Source: Streptomyces iconiensis
GTDB taxonomy: Bacteria > Actinomycetota > Actinomycetes > Streptomycetales > Streptomycetaceae
Direction: 5' to 3'
Length of the DNA stretch: 64,000 nucleotides
Assembly (NCBI RefSeq): GCF_028657195.3
Contig: NZ_JANCPR020000010.1
Span: 62,001 to 126,000, forward strand
Shown here: piece after piece, positions 1 through 8,609 of the stretch
Layout: each line of letters opens with the position of its first letter
Position numbering within the stretch: the first letter of the stretch is position 1
Position numbers and translations under genes: made by a program
The notes under the pieces: model-generated
Seen by the model: the letters and a program-made list of their open reading frames with translations, nothing else
Told to the model about the DNA's origin: nothing
Databases searched by the model: none

Positions 1-400
1 CGTCTTCGAGCACCCCGGCCGCGAGACCTTCGGCGCCTCCGTCTACGTCACGCGCAAGGGCGGCACGATCGTCACCTGCGCCTCCACCTCGGGCTACGAG
101 CACAGCTACGACAACCGCTACCTGTGGATGTCGCTCAAGCGGATCGTCGGCTCGCACTTCGCCAACTACCGCGAGGCGTGGGAGGCCAACAGGCTGATAG
201 CCAAGGGCAAGATCCACCCCACCCTCTCGAAGACGTACCACCTGGAAGAGACCGGCCAGGCCGCCTACGACGTGCACCGCAATCTCCACCAGGGCAAGGT
301 CGGCGTGCTCGCGCTCTCCCCCGAGGAGGGACTCGGCGTCCGCGACCACGCGAAGCGCGAGCAGCACATCGATGCCATCCAGCGCTTCAGGAACATCTGA
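1..400 (+). CDS. ccr: Crotonyl-CoA carboxylase/reductase, C-terminal part (5' end outside window)
   Basis: Reading frame open from base 2 gives about 132 residues of the C-terminal part of a medium-chain reductase whose whole family length is about 440-450. The stretch with VFEHPGRETFGAS, CASTSGY, YLWMSLKRI and GSHFANYREA is characteristic of crotonyl-CoA carboxylase/reductase, which reductively carboxylates crotonyl-CoA to ethylmalonyl-CoA with NADPH and CO2. It is the first gene of a collinear set with ethylmalonyl-CoA mutase one base downstream of its stop, so co-transcription and a role in the ethylmalonyl-CoA pathway, or extender-unit supply, are inferred. The start and cofactor-binding domain are not in the window. 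Confidence 0.93.
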   Translation, partial: VFEHPGRETFGASVYVTRKGGTIVTCASTSGYEHSYDNRYLWMSLKRIVGSHFANYREAWEANRLIAKGKIHPTLSKTYHLEETGQAAYDVHRNLHQGKVGVLALSPEEGLGVRDHAKREQHIDAIQRFRNI

Positions 401-401
401 G

Positions 402-2456
402 ATGACGCGGAAAGACCGCCCCTGGCTGATGCGGACGTACGCAGGGCACTCGACGGCCGAGGCGTCCAACGCGCTCTACCGGAACAATCTCGCCAAAGGG
501 CAGACAGGTCTGTCGGTCGCCTTCGATCTGCCGACGCAGACGGGCTACGACCCCGATCACGTCCTCGCACGCGGCGAGGTCGGCCGGGTCGGGGTGCCGG
601 TCTCCCATCTCGGGGACATGCGGCGGCTGTTCGACGGCATTCCGCTGGACCGGATGAACACCTCGATGACCATCAACGCCACCGCCATGTGGCTGCTGGC
701 GCTCTACCAGGTTGTCGCGGAGGAGCAGGGCGCCGATGTCTCGCAGCTCCAGGGGACGACGCAGAACGACATCGTCAAGGAGTACCTCTCACGCGGGACG
801 CATGTCTTCCCGCCGGTTCCCTCGCTGCGGCTGACGACGGACATGATCGCGTACACGGTCGCGCACATCCCCAAGTGGAATCCGGTCAACATCTGCAGCT
901 ACCACCTCCAGGAGGCCGGCGCGACGCCCGTGCAGGAGATCTCGTACGCGATGGCCACCGCCGTCGCCGTGCTGGACGCCGTACGGGACAGCGGGCAGGT
1001 GCCACCGGAGGAGTTCGGACGGGTGGTCGCGCGGATCTCGTTCTTCGTGAACGCGGGCGTGCGCTTCGTCGAGGAGATGTGCAAGATGCGGGCGTTCACC
1101 CGTATCTGGGACAAGGTCACATCCGAGCGGTACGGCATCACCGACCCCAAGCAGCGCCGCTTCCGCTACGGCGTGCAGGTCAACTCGCTCGGCCTGACCG
1201 AGGCGCAGCCGGAGAACAACGTCCAGCGCATCGTGCTGGAGATGCTGGCCGTCACCCTCTCCAAGGACGCGCGCGCCCGCGCCGTGCAGCTCCCCGCCTG
1301 GAACGAGGCACTGGGCCTGCCCCGGCCCTGGGACCAGCAGTGGTCGCTCCGTATCCAGCAGGTCCTCGCGCACGAGAGCGATCTGCTGGAGTACGAGGAC
1401 ATCTTCGCGGGGTCACAGGTGATCGAGACGAAGGTGGACACGCTGGTCAAGGAGAGCCTGACCGAGATGGGCCGGATCGAGGAGATGGGGGGCGCGATGG
1501 CGGCCGTCGAGTCCGGCTACCTCAAGTCGCAGCTGGTCTCCTCGCACGCCGAGCGCCGCGCCCGTATCGAGTCGGGCGAGGAGCGGATCGTCGGCGTCAA
1601 CTGCTACGAGACGACCGAACCCAGCCCGCTCACGGCCGACCTGGACACCGCGATCATGACGGTCGATCCCGCGGGCGAGGCCGACGCCGTCGAGGCCGTA
1701 CGGCGCTGGCGCGAGACGCGTGACGAGCCGTTCTGGCGCGAGGGCACCCGCGAGCCCGGCCTGTACCCGAGCGCCGCACAGGCCCTGGCCTCCCTGCGCG
1801 AGGCTGCGGGCACGGACACCAATCTGATGGAGGCCACCCTGGACTGCGCGCGCGCCGGGGTCACCACCGGGGAGTGGGCGGGCGCGCTGCGCGAGGTCTT
1901 CGGCGAGTTCCGGGCCCCGACGGGGGTGGGCGGCGCGCCCGTCGCCGTGACGGCCGAGGAGGGCTCGCTGCTGGCCTCCGTACGGCACAAGGTGGACCGC
2001 ACCGCTGAGGACATGGGCGTCGGGAAGCTGCGGCTGCTGGTCGGCAAGCCCGGCCTGGACGGCCACAGCAACGGCGCCGAACAGATCGCCGTACGGGCCC
2101 GTGACGCGGGCTTCGAGGTGATCTACCAGGGCATCAGGCTCACGCCCGAGGAGATCGTCGCGGCGGCTGTCGCCGAGGACGTGCACTGCGTGGGCCTGTC
2201 CATACTCTCCGGCTCGCACGCCGAGTTGGTGCCCGACGTACTCGACAGGCTCCACGAGGCGGGGGTAACCGACCTGCCCGTCATCGTCGGGGGCATCATT
2301 CCGTCGGCGGACGCGCGGGCCCTGCGCGACGCCGGAGTCGCCGCGGTCTTCACCCCGAAGGACTTCGGCATCACGGAGATCATCGGCCGTATCGTCGACG
2401 AGATCCGGACATCCCACAAGCTCGATCGGCTCGACCCCCTGGAGGTCACTCAGTGA
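402..2456 (+). CDS. meaA: Ethylmalonyl-CoA mutase, coenzyme B12-dependent
   Basis: 684 residues when started at the ATG one base after the ccr stop; an upstream in-frame start would overlap ccr. The N-terminal two thirds is the methylmalonyl-CoA mutase-type barrel (RTYAGHSTAEASN, SVAFDLPTQTGYD, MNTSMTINATA). The C-terminal part is a B12-binding domain with the DxHxxG motif as D553-G-H555-S-N-G558. The enzyme isomerises ethylmalonyl-CoA to methylsuccinyl-CoA. Single-chain architecture and position directly after ccr favour ethylmalonyl-CoA mutase (Ecm/MeaA) over methylmalonyl-CoA or isobutyryl-CoA mutase. Its stop overlaps the GTG of the next gene, indicating translational coupling. Confidence 0.93.
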   Translation: MTRKDRPWLMRTYAGHSTAEASNALYRNNLAKGQTGLSVAFDLPTQTGYDPDHVLARGEVGRVGVPVSHLGDMRRLFDGIPLDRMNTSMTINATAMWLLALYQVVAEEQGADVSQLQGTTQNDIVKEYLSRGTHVFPPVPSLRLTTDMIAYTVAHIPKWNPVNICSYHLQEAGATPVQEISYAMATAVAVLDAVRDSGQVPPEEFGRVVARISFFVNAGVRFVEEMCKMRAFTRIWDKVTSERYGITDPKQRRFRYGVQVNSLGLTEAQPENNVQRIVLEMLAVTLSKDARARAVQLPAWNEALGLPRPWDQQWSLRIQQVLAHESDLLEYEDIFAGSQVIETKVDTLVKESLTEMGRIEEMGGAMAAVESGYLKSQLVSSHAERRARIESGEERIVGVNCYETTEPSPLTADLDTAIMTVDPAGEADAVEAVRRWRETRDEPFWREGTREPGLYPSAAQALASLREAAGTDTNLMEATLDCARAGVTTGEWAGALREVFGEFRAPTGVGGAPVAVTAEEGSLLASVRHKVDRTAEDMGVGKLRLLVGKPGLDGHSNGAEQIAVRARDAGFEVIYQGIRLTPEEIVAAAVAEDVHCVGLSILSGSHAELVPDVLDRLHEAGVTDLPVIVGGIIPSADARALRDAGVAAVFTPKDFGITEIIGRIVDEIRTSHKLDRLDPLEVTQ

Positions 2457-3424
2457 GCACCGTCAACCAGCCGCGCGCATCCCGCCCCCGCCGCTCGTGT
2501 CTGGCCGTGCCCGGCAGCAACCCGCGGTTCCTGGAGAAGGCGCAGGGCCTCCCCGCCGACCAGGTCTTCCTCGACCTGGAGGACGCGTGCGCCCCGCTGG
2601 CCAAGCCGGAGGCGCGGCACACCATCGTGAAGTTCCTCAACGAGGGCGACTGGACGGGCAAGACGCGCGTCGTACGCGTCAACGACTGGACCACGGAGTG
2701 GACCTACCGCGACGTGATCACGGTGGTGGAGGGCGCGGGCCCGAATCTGGACTGCGTCATGCTGCCGAAGGTGCAGGACGCGCAGCAGGTGCAGGCGCTG
2801 GACATGCTGCTCACGCAGATCGAGAAGACGATGGGCTTCGAGGCCGGCGCGATCGGCATCGAGGCACAGATCGAGAACGCCAAGGGCCTGGTGAACGTCG
2901 ACGCCATCGCGGGCGCCTCGCCCCGCCTGGAGACGATCATTTTCGGCCCCGCCGACTTCATGGCCTCCATCAATATGAAGTCCCTGGTTGTGGGCGAACA
3001 GCCGCCGGGGTACCCGGCCGACGCCTACCACTACATCCTGATGCGGATCCTGATGGCGGCCCGCACGCACGACCTCCAGGCGATCGACGGGCCCTACCTC
3101 CAGATCAAGAACGTGGACGGCTACCGCGAGGTCGCCCGGCGCGCTGCGGCGCTCGGCTTCGACGGCAAGTGGGTCCTGCACCCGGGCCAGGTCGAGGCGT
3201 CGAACGAGATCTTCTCGCCCTCCCAGGAGGACTACGACCACGCGGAGCTGATCCTGGACGCGTACGAGCACTACACCTCGGAGGCCGGCGGGAAGAAGGG
3301 CTCGGCCATGCTCGGGGACGAGATGATCGACGAAGCCAGCCGCAAGATGGCCCTCGTGGTCTCCGGCAAGGGCCGCGCCGCCGGTCTGCGCCGCACCACC
3401 TCCTTCGTACCGCCGGAGGGCTGA
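2453..3424 (+). CDS. mcl1: L-malyl-CoA/beta-methylmalyl-CoA lyase (HpcH/HpaI-CitE family)
   Basis: 323 residues from a GTG start that overlaps the mutase stop (GTGA). A GGAGG ribosome binding site lies 7 bases upstream. It is a CitE/HpcH-type barrel: the N-terminal SCLAVPGSNPRFLEKA phosphate loop, FLDLEDACAP with the metal-binding acidic residues, and GIEAQIENAKGL. The family cleaves or forms beta-methylmalyl-CoA and malyl-CoA. In the ethylmalonyl-CoA pathway it splits methylmalyl-CoA into glyoxylate and propionyl-CoA. Location between the mutase and a mesaconyl-CoA hydratase gene gives this assignment. A substrate limited to malyl-CoA cannot be excluded from sequence alone. Confidence 0.88.
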   Translation: MSTVNQPRASRPRRSCLAVPGSNPRFLEKAQGLPADQVFLDLEDACAPLAKPEARHTIVKFLNEGDWTGKTRVVRVNDWTTEWTYRDVITVVEGAGPNLDCVMLPKVQDAQQVQALDMLLTQIEKTMGFEAGAIGIEAQIENAKGLVNVDAIAGASPRLETIIFGPADFMASINMKSLVVGEQPPGYPADAYHYILMRILMAARTHDLQAIDGPYLQIKNVDGYREVARRAAALGFDGKWVLHPGQVEASNEIFSPSQEDYDHAELILDAYEHYTSEAGGKKGSAMLGDEMIDEASRKMALVVSGKGRAAGLRRTTSFVPPEG

Positions 3425-3427
3425 GCG

Positions 3428-3952
3428 ATGCAATTCGGCCGTACCTACGAGGAGTTCACCGTCGGGGACGTGTACAAGCACTGGCCGGGCAAAACGGTCA
3501 CCGAGTACGACGACCACCTCTTCTGCCTGCTCACCATGAACCACCACCCGCTGCACATGGACACCAACTACGCGGAGTCCACGACGGACTTCGGGAAGAA
3601 CGTCGTGGTGGGCAATTACATCTACTCGCTGCTGCTCGGCATGTCCGTGCCCGATGTCTCAGGCAAGGCCATCGCCAATCTGGAGATCGAATCGCTCCGG
3701 CACGTGGCCCCGACCTTTCACGGCGACACGCTCTACGGCGAGACGACGGTGCTCGGCAAGGTTCCGTCGAAGTCGAAGAACGACCGGGGAATCGTGCACG
3801 TGGAGACCAAGGGTTACAAGCAGGACGGCACGCTCGTGTGCGTCTTCCGCCGCAAGGTGATGGTGCCGACCGAGGCATACATCAAGGAACGCGGCGGTGA
3901 ACAGCCGGGCCGCCCCGTACTTCGGGAGCCCGAGCCGAAGGGGGCGAAGTGA
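3428..3952 (+). CDS. mch: Mesaconyl-CoA hydratase, MaoC-type hot-dog dehydratase
   Basis: 174 residues starting at ATG with GGAGGG 7 bases upstream. The chain carries the MaoC/hydratase-2 pattern (YEEFTVGDVYKHW, NHHPLHMDTNYA, VVVGNYIYSLLLGM). The aspartate and histidine of HPLHMD lie where the family has its catalytic pair. It would hydrate mesaconyl-CoA to beta-methylmalyl-CoA, the substrate of the adjacent lyase. Length is that of a single-domain MaoC protein, whereas some mesaconyl-CoA hydratases are double-domain and about twice as long. It ends one base before the dehydrogenase start. Confidence 0.86.
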   Translation: MQFGRTYEEFTVGDVYKHWPGKTVTEYDDHLFCLLTMNHHPLHMDTNYAESTTDFGKNVVVGNYIYSLLLGMSVPDVSGKAIANLEIESLRHVAPTFHGDTLYGETTVLGKVPSKSKNDRGIVHVETKGYKQDGTLVCVFRRKVMVPTEAYIKERGGEQPGRPVLREPEPKGAK

Positions 3953-3953
3953 G

Positions 3954-5168
3954 ATGGGACGGCTCGCACAGACCGAGGGCCTGACGGAGATCCAGCGGGA
4001 AATACTCGCGACGGTGCGGAGTTTCGTCGACAAGGAGATCCTCCCCGTCGCCACGGAACTTGAGCACAAGGACGAGTACCCGACCGAGATCGTCGAGGGA
4101 CTCAAGGATTTGGGGATCTTCGGATTGATGATCCCGGAGGAGTACGGCGGTCTCGGTGAGTCACTGCTCACCTACGCTCTGTGCGTCGAGGAGATCGCGC
4201 GCGGCTGGATGAGCGTGTCGGGCATCATCAACACGCACTTCATCGTCGCCTACATGCTCCAACAGCACGGAACACCGGAACAGAAGGATCATTTCCTGCC
4301 GAAGATGGCGACGGGCGAGATACGCGGCGCCTTCTCCATGTCGGAACCCGCACTCGGCTCGGATGTCTCGGCCATCTCGTCCACGGGCGTACGCGCGCCG
4401 GACGGCTCCGGCGACTTCCTGCTCACCGGCCAGAAGATGTGGCTGACCAACGGCGGCTCGTCCACCCTGGTCGCGGTCCTGTGCAGAACGGACGAGGGGC
4501 ACCCCGAGGGAACGGCACCGCACAAGTCGATGACCACATTCCTGGTGGCGAAGACACCGGGATTCGGCGAGGTCAGGCCCGGCCTCACCATTCCGGGGAA
4601 GATCGACAAGATGGGCTACAAGGGCGTCGACACCACCGAACTGATCATGGATGAACTGCGCGTTCCGGCCGATCGCGTACTCGGCGGAAACACGGGCCGG
4701 GGTTTTTACCAGATGATGGACGGCGTCGAGGTCGGCCGGGTGAATGTCGCCGCGCGTGGCTGCGGCGTCGCACAGCGTGCCTTTGAACTCGGCATCGACT
4801 ACGCCCAGCAGCGCCACACCTTCGGAAAGCCGATCGCCCAGCACCAGGCCATTCAGTTCAAGCTGGCCGAGATGGCCACAAAGGTCGAGGCGGCACACGC
4901 GCTGATGGTGGGAGCCGCCCGCAAGAAGGACTCGGGTCAACGCAATGACCTGGAGGCCGGAATGGCGAAATATCTCGCCTCGGAGTACTGCAAGGAGGTC
5001 GTGGAGGACTCGTTCCGCATCCACGGCGGGTACGGTTTCAGCAAGGAATACGAGATCGAGCGGCTCTACCGAGAGGCGCCGATGCTCCTGATCGGCGAAG
5101 GAACCGCCGAGATCCAGAAGATGATCGTGGGCCGACGTCTCCTGGAGGAGTACCGCTCCCAGGACTGA
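3954..5168 (+). CDS. mcd: Acyl-CoA dehydrogenase, probable (2S)-methylsuccinyl-CoA dehydrogenase
   Basis: 404 residues from the ATG one base after the hydratase stop. It is a standard acyl-CoA dehydrogenase: an N-terminal helical domain, the FSMSEPALGSDVS and LTGQKMWLTNGG strand region that binds FAD, and the C-terminal GYGFSKEYEIERLYREA segment with the catalytic-base region, ending GTAEIQKMIVGRRLL. In this operon the missing step is oxidation of methylsuccinyl-CoA to mesaconyl-CoA, so that role is inferred. The generic fold alone would also fit other short branched acyl-CoAs. It is the last gene of the set and is followed by a hairpin. Confidence 0.87.
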   Translation: MGRLAQTEGLTEIQREILATVRSFVDKEILPVATELEHKDEYPTEIVEGLKDLGIFGLMIPEEYGGLGESLLTYALCVEEIARGWMSVSGIINTHFIVAYMLQQHGTPEQKDHFLPKMATGEIRGAFSMSEPALGSDVSAISSTGVRAPDGSGDFLLTGQKMWLTNGGSSTLVAVLCRTDEGHPEGTAPHKSMTTFLVAKTPGFGEVRPGLTIPGKIDKMGYKGVDTTELIMDELRVPADRVLGGNTGRGFYQMMDGVEVGRVNVAARGCGVAQRAFELGIDYAQQRHTFGKPIAQHQAIQFKLAEMATKVEAAHALMVGAARKKDSGQRNDLEAGMAKYLASEYCKEVVEDSFRIHGGYGFSKEYEIERLYREAPMLLIGEGTAEIQKMIVGRRLLEEYRSQD

Positions 5169-5178
5169 ATGTCCATTT

Positions 5179-5213
5179 CGGGGTGTTTTCTTGCAGATCA
5201 AGATCACACCCCG
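5179..5213 (+). terminator. Hairpin after the ethylmalonyl-CoA operon
   Basis: Arms CGGGGTGT (5179-5186) and ACACCCCG (5206-5213) pair perfectly. Inside them CTTG (5190-5193) pairs with CAAG (5199-5202) around a 5-base loop. It starts 10 bases after the dehydrogenase stop, a fitting place for transcript termination. No U-tract follows, which is usual in actinomycetes. Confidence 0.6.
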
Positions 5214-5338
5214 AGCCGGGACTTCGGACACTGACTGGCCCTCTGGCTTGCCCAGTTGCCGTCAGAAACCGATAGCATCCCGGGAAAGCCGCCGTCCCCC
5301 TGTCACCTACGCGGCTCCCTCCGCTACGAAGGTCATTC

Positions 5339-6001
5339 ATGCCCCACAGCCCATCCTCTGCAACCAGCGGCTCCGCCTCACGCGGTCGAGTCCGCCTCGC
5401 ACGCGGAGCGTCGCCGTGGCTCCTGCCGACCGTGGCCACGGCGGCTCTCAGCCTCGCGCGCTGCCGGAGGTCCGGACGCGCCGCGGCGGTAGCCGTGCCC
5501 GCCACCGCGCTCGCGGCGGGCATGCTGTGGTTCTTCCGCGACCCGGAGCGGGAAATCGGCCAGGGCCGGGTGATCTCACCGGCCGACGGTGTGGTGCAGA
5601 GCATCATGCCGTGGAAGGACGGCCGCACCCGCGTCGCCATCTTCATGAGCCCGCTGAACGTCCATGTCAACCGCGCACCGCTCGCGGGCACCGTGACGTC
5701 CGTCGAGCACATCCCCGGTGGCTTCGTTCCGGCGTTCAACAAGGAGAGCGAGAACAACGAGCGCGTCGTCTGGCACTTCGACACGGAGCTGGGCGACATC
5801 GAGATGGTCCAGATCGCCGGCGCCGTTGCCCGGCGCATCGTTCCTTACGTGCCCTGCGAGGCCAAGGTCGAGCAGGGCGAGCGCATTGGGCTGATCCGAT
5901 TCGGCTCCCGGGTGGACGTCTACCTTCCCGAGGGGGTCGAGGCCGCCGTCGAGGTCGGCCAGGCCACGACAGCGGGGGTGACTCGCCTTGACCGTGATTG
6001 A
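5339..6001 (+). CDS. psd: Phosphatidylserine decarboxylase (short, archaeal-type)
   Basis: 220 residues. GAAGG lies 6 bases before the ATG. There is a hydrophobic N-terminal stretch (about residues 26-62), then FFRDPEREIG, SPADGVVQS, FMSPLNVHVNRAP and the self-processing site F-G-S at Ser190. Cleavage there creates the pyruvoyl cofactor and a short alpha chain. It decarboxylates phosphatidylserine to phosphatidylethanolamine at the membrane. The protein is of the short class seen in actinobacteria and archaea. Its 3' end overlaps the phosphatidylserine synthase gene by 14 bases, so the two act and are expressed together. Confidence 0.93.
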   Translation: MPHSPSSATSGSASRGRVRLARGASPWLLPTVATAALSLARCRRSGRAAAVAVPATALAAGMLWFFRDPEREIGQGRVISPADGVVQSIMPWKDGRTRVAIFMSPLNVHVNRAPLAGTVTSVEHIPGGFVPAFNKESENNERVVWHFDTELGDIEMVQIAGAVARRIVPYVPCEAKVEQGERIGLIRFGSRVDVYLPEGVEAAVEVGQATTAGVTRLDRD

Positions 6002-6875
6002 TCCCGATACCCAGGCCGCCTGGGTGCCCGGCGCCGAGAGGTCGGCCGACACGGACACCGACGACGACTACACCGAGGACTCAACGGATGAGATGCCCCT
6101 GTCGACGCGGTTGTCGATAGCGGACACGCTCACGCTGGGTAACGCGACCTGCGGCTTCATGGCCGTGTACTTCACCACCACCGGTGTCCTCATCCCGCAC
6201 CTCACGGGGAGCGAGGACGGCGGCATGGCGCGGCACAGTGCCGCGACCGCCGTCGTGCTGATGCTGATGGCCTCGATCTTCGACCTCTTCGACGGGCTCG
6301 TCGCACGCAAGCTGCGCAGCTCCGCGATGGGGGCCGAGCTGGACAACCTCTCCGACCTCATCAGCTTCGGGCTGGCGCCCGCGTACTTCGTGGTCGTGTG
6401 GGGGATGGTCGCCAACGACGCGCACCAGAGAGTGTCGGTGGTGGCCGCCATCGTGGTGTTGCTGGCGGTGGTGCTGCGGCTTGCGAGATTCTCGTGCGTG
6501 ACCGTACGAAGTGGCGTATTCCAAGGCATGCCAGGGCCTTTCGGCGCATTGACGGTTATTTCGATCGTCCTCCTGGAGTTGCCCTTCGTCCCGACCGCGC
6601 TCGCGATCGTGGGCGTCGCCTGGCTGATGGTCAGCCGCGTCGAATACCCCAAGCCGCGGGGCCGACTGGCCGTCGCCATGCTGTGCTGGATCGTCCTCAG
6701 CATGGGCCTGCTCGCCGCATGGGCCTTCGACGCCCCCGGCGGCGAGCTGCTGCTCCAGACCGGCTGCGCCCTCCAGGTGGTCCTGGGCGCCGTGATCCCC
6801 CTCTTCGCCACCGCCCGCCGCGTGAACTCGTTCCGCGACAACCGCCGCGAAGCGAGGGCTGCCGCCCAGGGCTAA
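5988..6875 (+). CDS. pssA: CDP-diacylglycerol-serine O-phosphatidyltransferase
   Basis: 295 residues if started at TTG 5988, 293 from GTG 5994. A G-rich ribosome binding site (5974-5978) is better spaced for the TTG. The CDP-alcohol phosphatidyltransferase signature D-G-x2-A-R-x8-G-x3-D-x3-D is complete in DLFDGLVARKL followed by GAELDNLSD. Several membrane helices follow. An acidic soluble N-terminal tail of about 35 residues precedes the first helix. It makes phosphatidylserine from CDP-diacylglycerol and serine, feeding the overlapping decarboxylase upstream. Confidence 0.93.
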   Translation: MTVIDPDTQAAWVPGAERSADTDTDDDYTEDSTDEMPLSTRLSIADTLTLGNATCGFMAVYFTTTGVLIPHLTGSEDGGMARHSAATAVVLMLMASIFDLFDGLVARKLRSSAMGAELDNLSDLISFGLAPAYFVVVWGMVANDAHQRVSVVAAIVVLLAVVLRLARFSCVTVRSGVFQGMPGPFGALTVISIVLLELPFVPTALAIVGVAWLMVSRVEYPKPRGRLAVAMLCWIVLSMGLLAAWAFDAPGGELLLQTGCALQVVLGAVIPLFATARRVNSFRDNRREARAAAQG

Positions 6876-6894
6876 CCCCCTCCCTCCACCCCAA

Positions 6895-6926
6895 AAGGGC
6901 CCGAGCCACAGTTGGCTCGGGCCCTT
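6895..6926 (+). terminator. Perfect 14-bp hairpin terminator after pssA
   Basis: AAGGGCCCGAGCCA (6895-6908) and TGGCTCGGGCCCTT (6913-6926) are exact complements around a 4-base loop, 19 bases after the pssA stop. The run of A before and T after the stem gives it intrinsic-terminator character on either strand. Confidence 0.85.
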
Positions 6927-7302
6927 ACTTGTGCCCCTGCCCCGCCCTTTCACCGTTTCCTACGGGGGAGAGCCCCCCGCAGACCCCCATTCAGGGCGAG
7001 CTGATGCCCCTCTTCTGTTCAGGCTCGCTCGCGCTCGTCCTCAAATGCCGGACGGGCTGGATATTGCCCCCTCAGGCTTGGCTTCAGGGCTTCGCCCCTT
7101 TGCGGGGCGGGGGAGTCCAGAGGGGGCGGAGCCCCTTTTGGCGGGGGGATTGCCGGGGGGCGGAGCCCCCCGACGCCCGGCCGGCGAGGCCAACGGGGGC
7201 AAGGGGGCGAAGCCCCCATAGTGAATGGGAACGGGCTTCAACCCACAGGAACAACAACAGGGGGGACACGGGGCGAAGCCCCGAACAGAAAAGGCGAACG
7301 AA
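6927..7302. repeat. Gene-free stretch with a family of GGGGCGRAGCCCC palindromes
   Basis: No convincing gene is seen here. The stretch is built from short G/C palindromes of the type GGGGC-G-(A/G)-AGCCCC. Clear copies lie near 7088-7099, 7121-7135, 7154-7172, 7203-7217 and 7270-7282. The last lies 20 bases downstream of the minus-strand glycerate kinase stop and could help terminate it. Similar extragenic palindromes are common in Streptomyces. Confidence 0.6.
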
Positions 7303-8436
7303 CTACAGGTTCTCTTCAGCGAGCCGCTGAGCCAACGCCTCCAACAACGGCCCAGCCTCAGCCATACACCGACCCACATCAGCCTCAAGGTCCGTCAGCG
7401 CGTACGCACGCGCAATCCCCGCCGCCTTCAACGCCTTCTCCCCGATGGCAAGCCGCCCGCAGACGGCAAGCACCGGCTTGCCGGCGTCCCGCGCGGCAGC
7501 AGCAACCCCCGCCGGCGCCTTACCGTGCAGCGTCTGCTCATCGAGCGACCCCTCCCCGGTAATGACCAGCGAGGCACGCCCGATCGCGGAGGCGACGTCC
7601 AACTCCTCCATGAGGACCTCGATCCCCGGCCGGAACCGCGCACCGAGCCCCACAAGCGCCGCGAAGCCGATCCCCCCGGCGGCGCCGGCGCCCGGCGCCC
7701 CGGCCGCCTCCGTCTCCCCCAACACCTCGGCGAGGTGCGTGAGTGCGGTGTCGAGGAGGACCACGTCCTCCTCACTGGCGCCCTTCTGCGGACCGTAGAC
7801 CGCGGCAGCGCCCTTCACCCCCGTAAGAGGGTTGTCGACGTCGCTCGCGAGCACGACATCGACCTTCTTGAAGCGCGGGTCGAGGCCGGAGAGATCGGCC
7901 GAGACCAGCTCGCGCAGACCGCCCCCGCCGTAGGGGACGGGGTCACCGTCCCGGTCCAGCAGCTTGGCGCCGAGCGCGTCGAGCATCCCCGCACCGCCGT
8001 CGGTGCTCGCCGAGCCGCCGACGCCGAAGATGATGGTGCGGGCGCCCGCTTCGACGGCGGCGAGCAGGAGTTCGCCCGCACCGTAGGTGGTCGCGGTGAG
8101 CGGCACGAAGACGCCGGGCGGCAGATGCTGGAGCCCGGAGGATTCGGCCATCTCCACGACAGCCGTACTGCCGCGCAGCGCGAACGCGGCGGTGACGGGC
8201 GCACCGAGAGGCCCGGTCACCTCCGCCTCGTGGCGCTCGAAGCCGTTGGCGACGGCCGCGGCAACGGTGCCGTCACCGCCGTCCGCGACGGGGACGGCCT
8301 CAATCTCCGTTTCCGGGCGTGCTTTCCGGATACCGGCCGTGACACGTTCAGCGACCTCGACGGCCGTCAGCGATCCCTTGAACTTGTCCGCGGCGATCAG
8401 CACGCGCGCCGGTGTGGTCCGCGCCGTCGTAGTCAT
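7303..8436 (-). CDS. glxK: Glycerate kinase
   Basis: 377 residues. The GlxK/GarK family pattern is clear: N-terminal RVLIAADKFKGSL, VADGGDGT, GSASTDGGAGML and ITGEGSLDEQT. The enzyme phosphorylates D-glycerate, linking glyoxylate and glycerate metabolism to glycolysis. Its nearness to ethylmalonyl-CoA genes, which release or consume glyoxylate, may be functional but is not proof. It is transcribed away from the BCCT transporter across a 173-base divergent region. Confidence 0.93.
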   Translation of the reverse strand: MTTTARTTPARVLIAADKFKGSLTAVEVAERVTAGIRKARPETEIEAVPVADGGDGTVAAAVANGFERHEAEVTGPLGAPVTAAFALRGSTAVVEMAESSGLQHLPPGVFVPLTATTYGAGELLLAAVEAGARTIIFGVGGSASTDGGAGMLDALGAKLLDRDGDPVPYGGGGLRELVSADLSGLDPRFKKVDVVLASDVDNPLTGVKGAAAVYGPQKGASEEDVVLLDTALTHLAEVLGETEAAGAPGAGAAGGIGFAALVGLGARFRPGIEVLMEELDVASAIGRASLVITGEGSLDEQTLHGKAPAGVAAAARDAGKPVLAVCGRLAIGEKALKAAGIARAYALTDLEADVGRCMAEAGPLLEALAQRLAEENL

Positions 8437-8609
8437 GGTTCTGCCCCTGGGTCTCTCTTACGTTCGAACAGGCAGTCGCGCCCGTGTGACCTTATCTGCC
8501 TGGGCCTGTCCGCGACCATGGGCCATCCCCGCGCGGCCCCGCGCCTGGGGCCGTCCGCACGGCGTGCCCGTCACTGATTCCGGTGGTAATCGCTCCATAG
8601 TGGGGCGAC

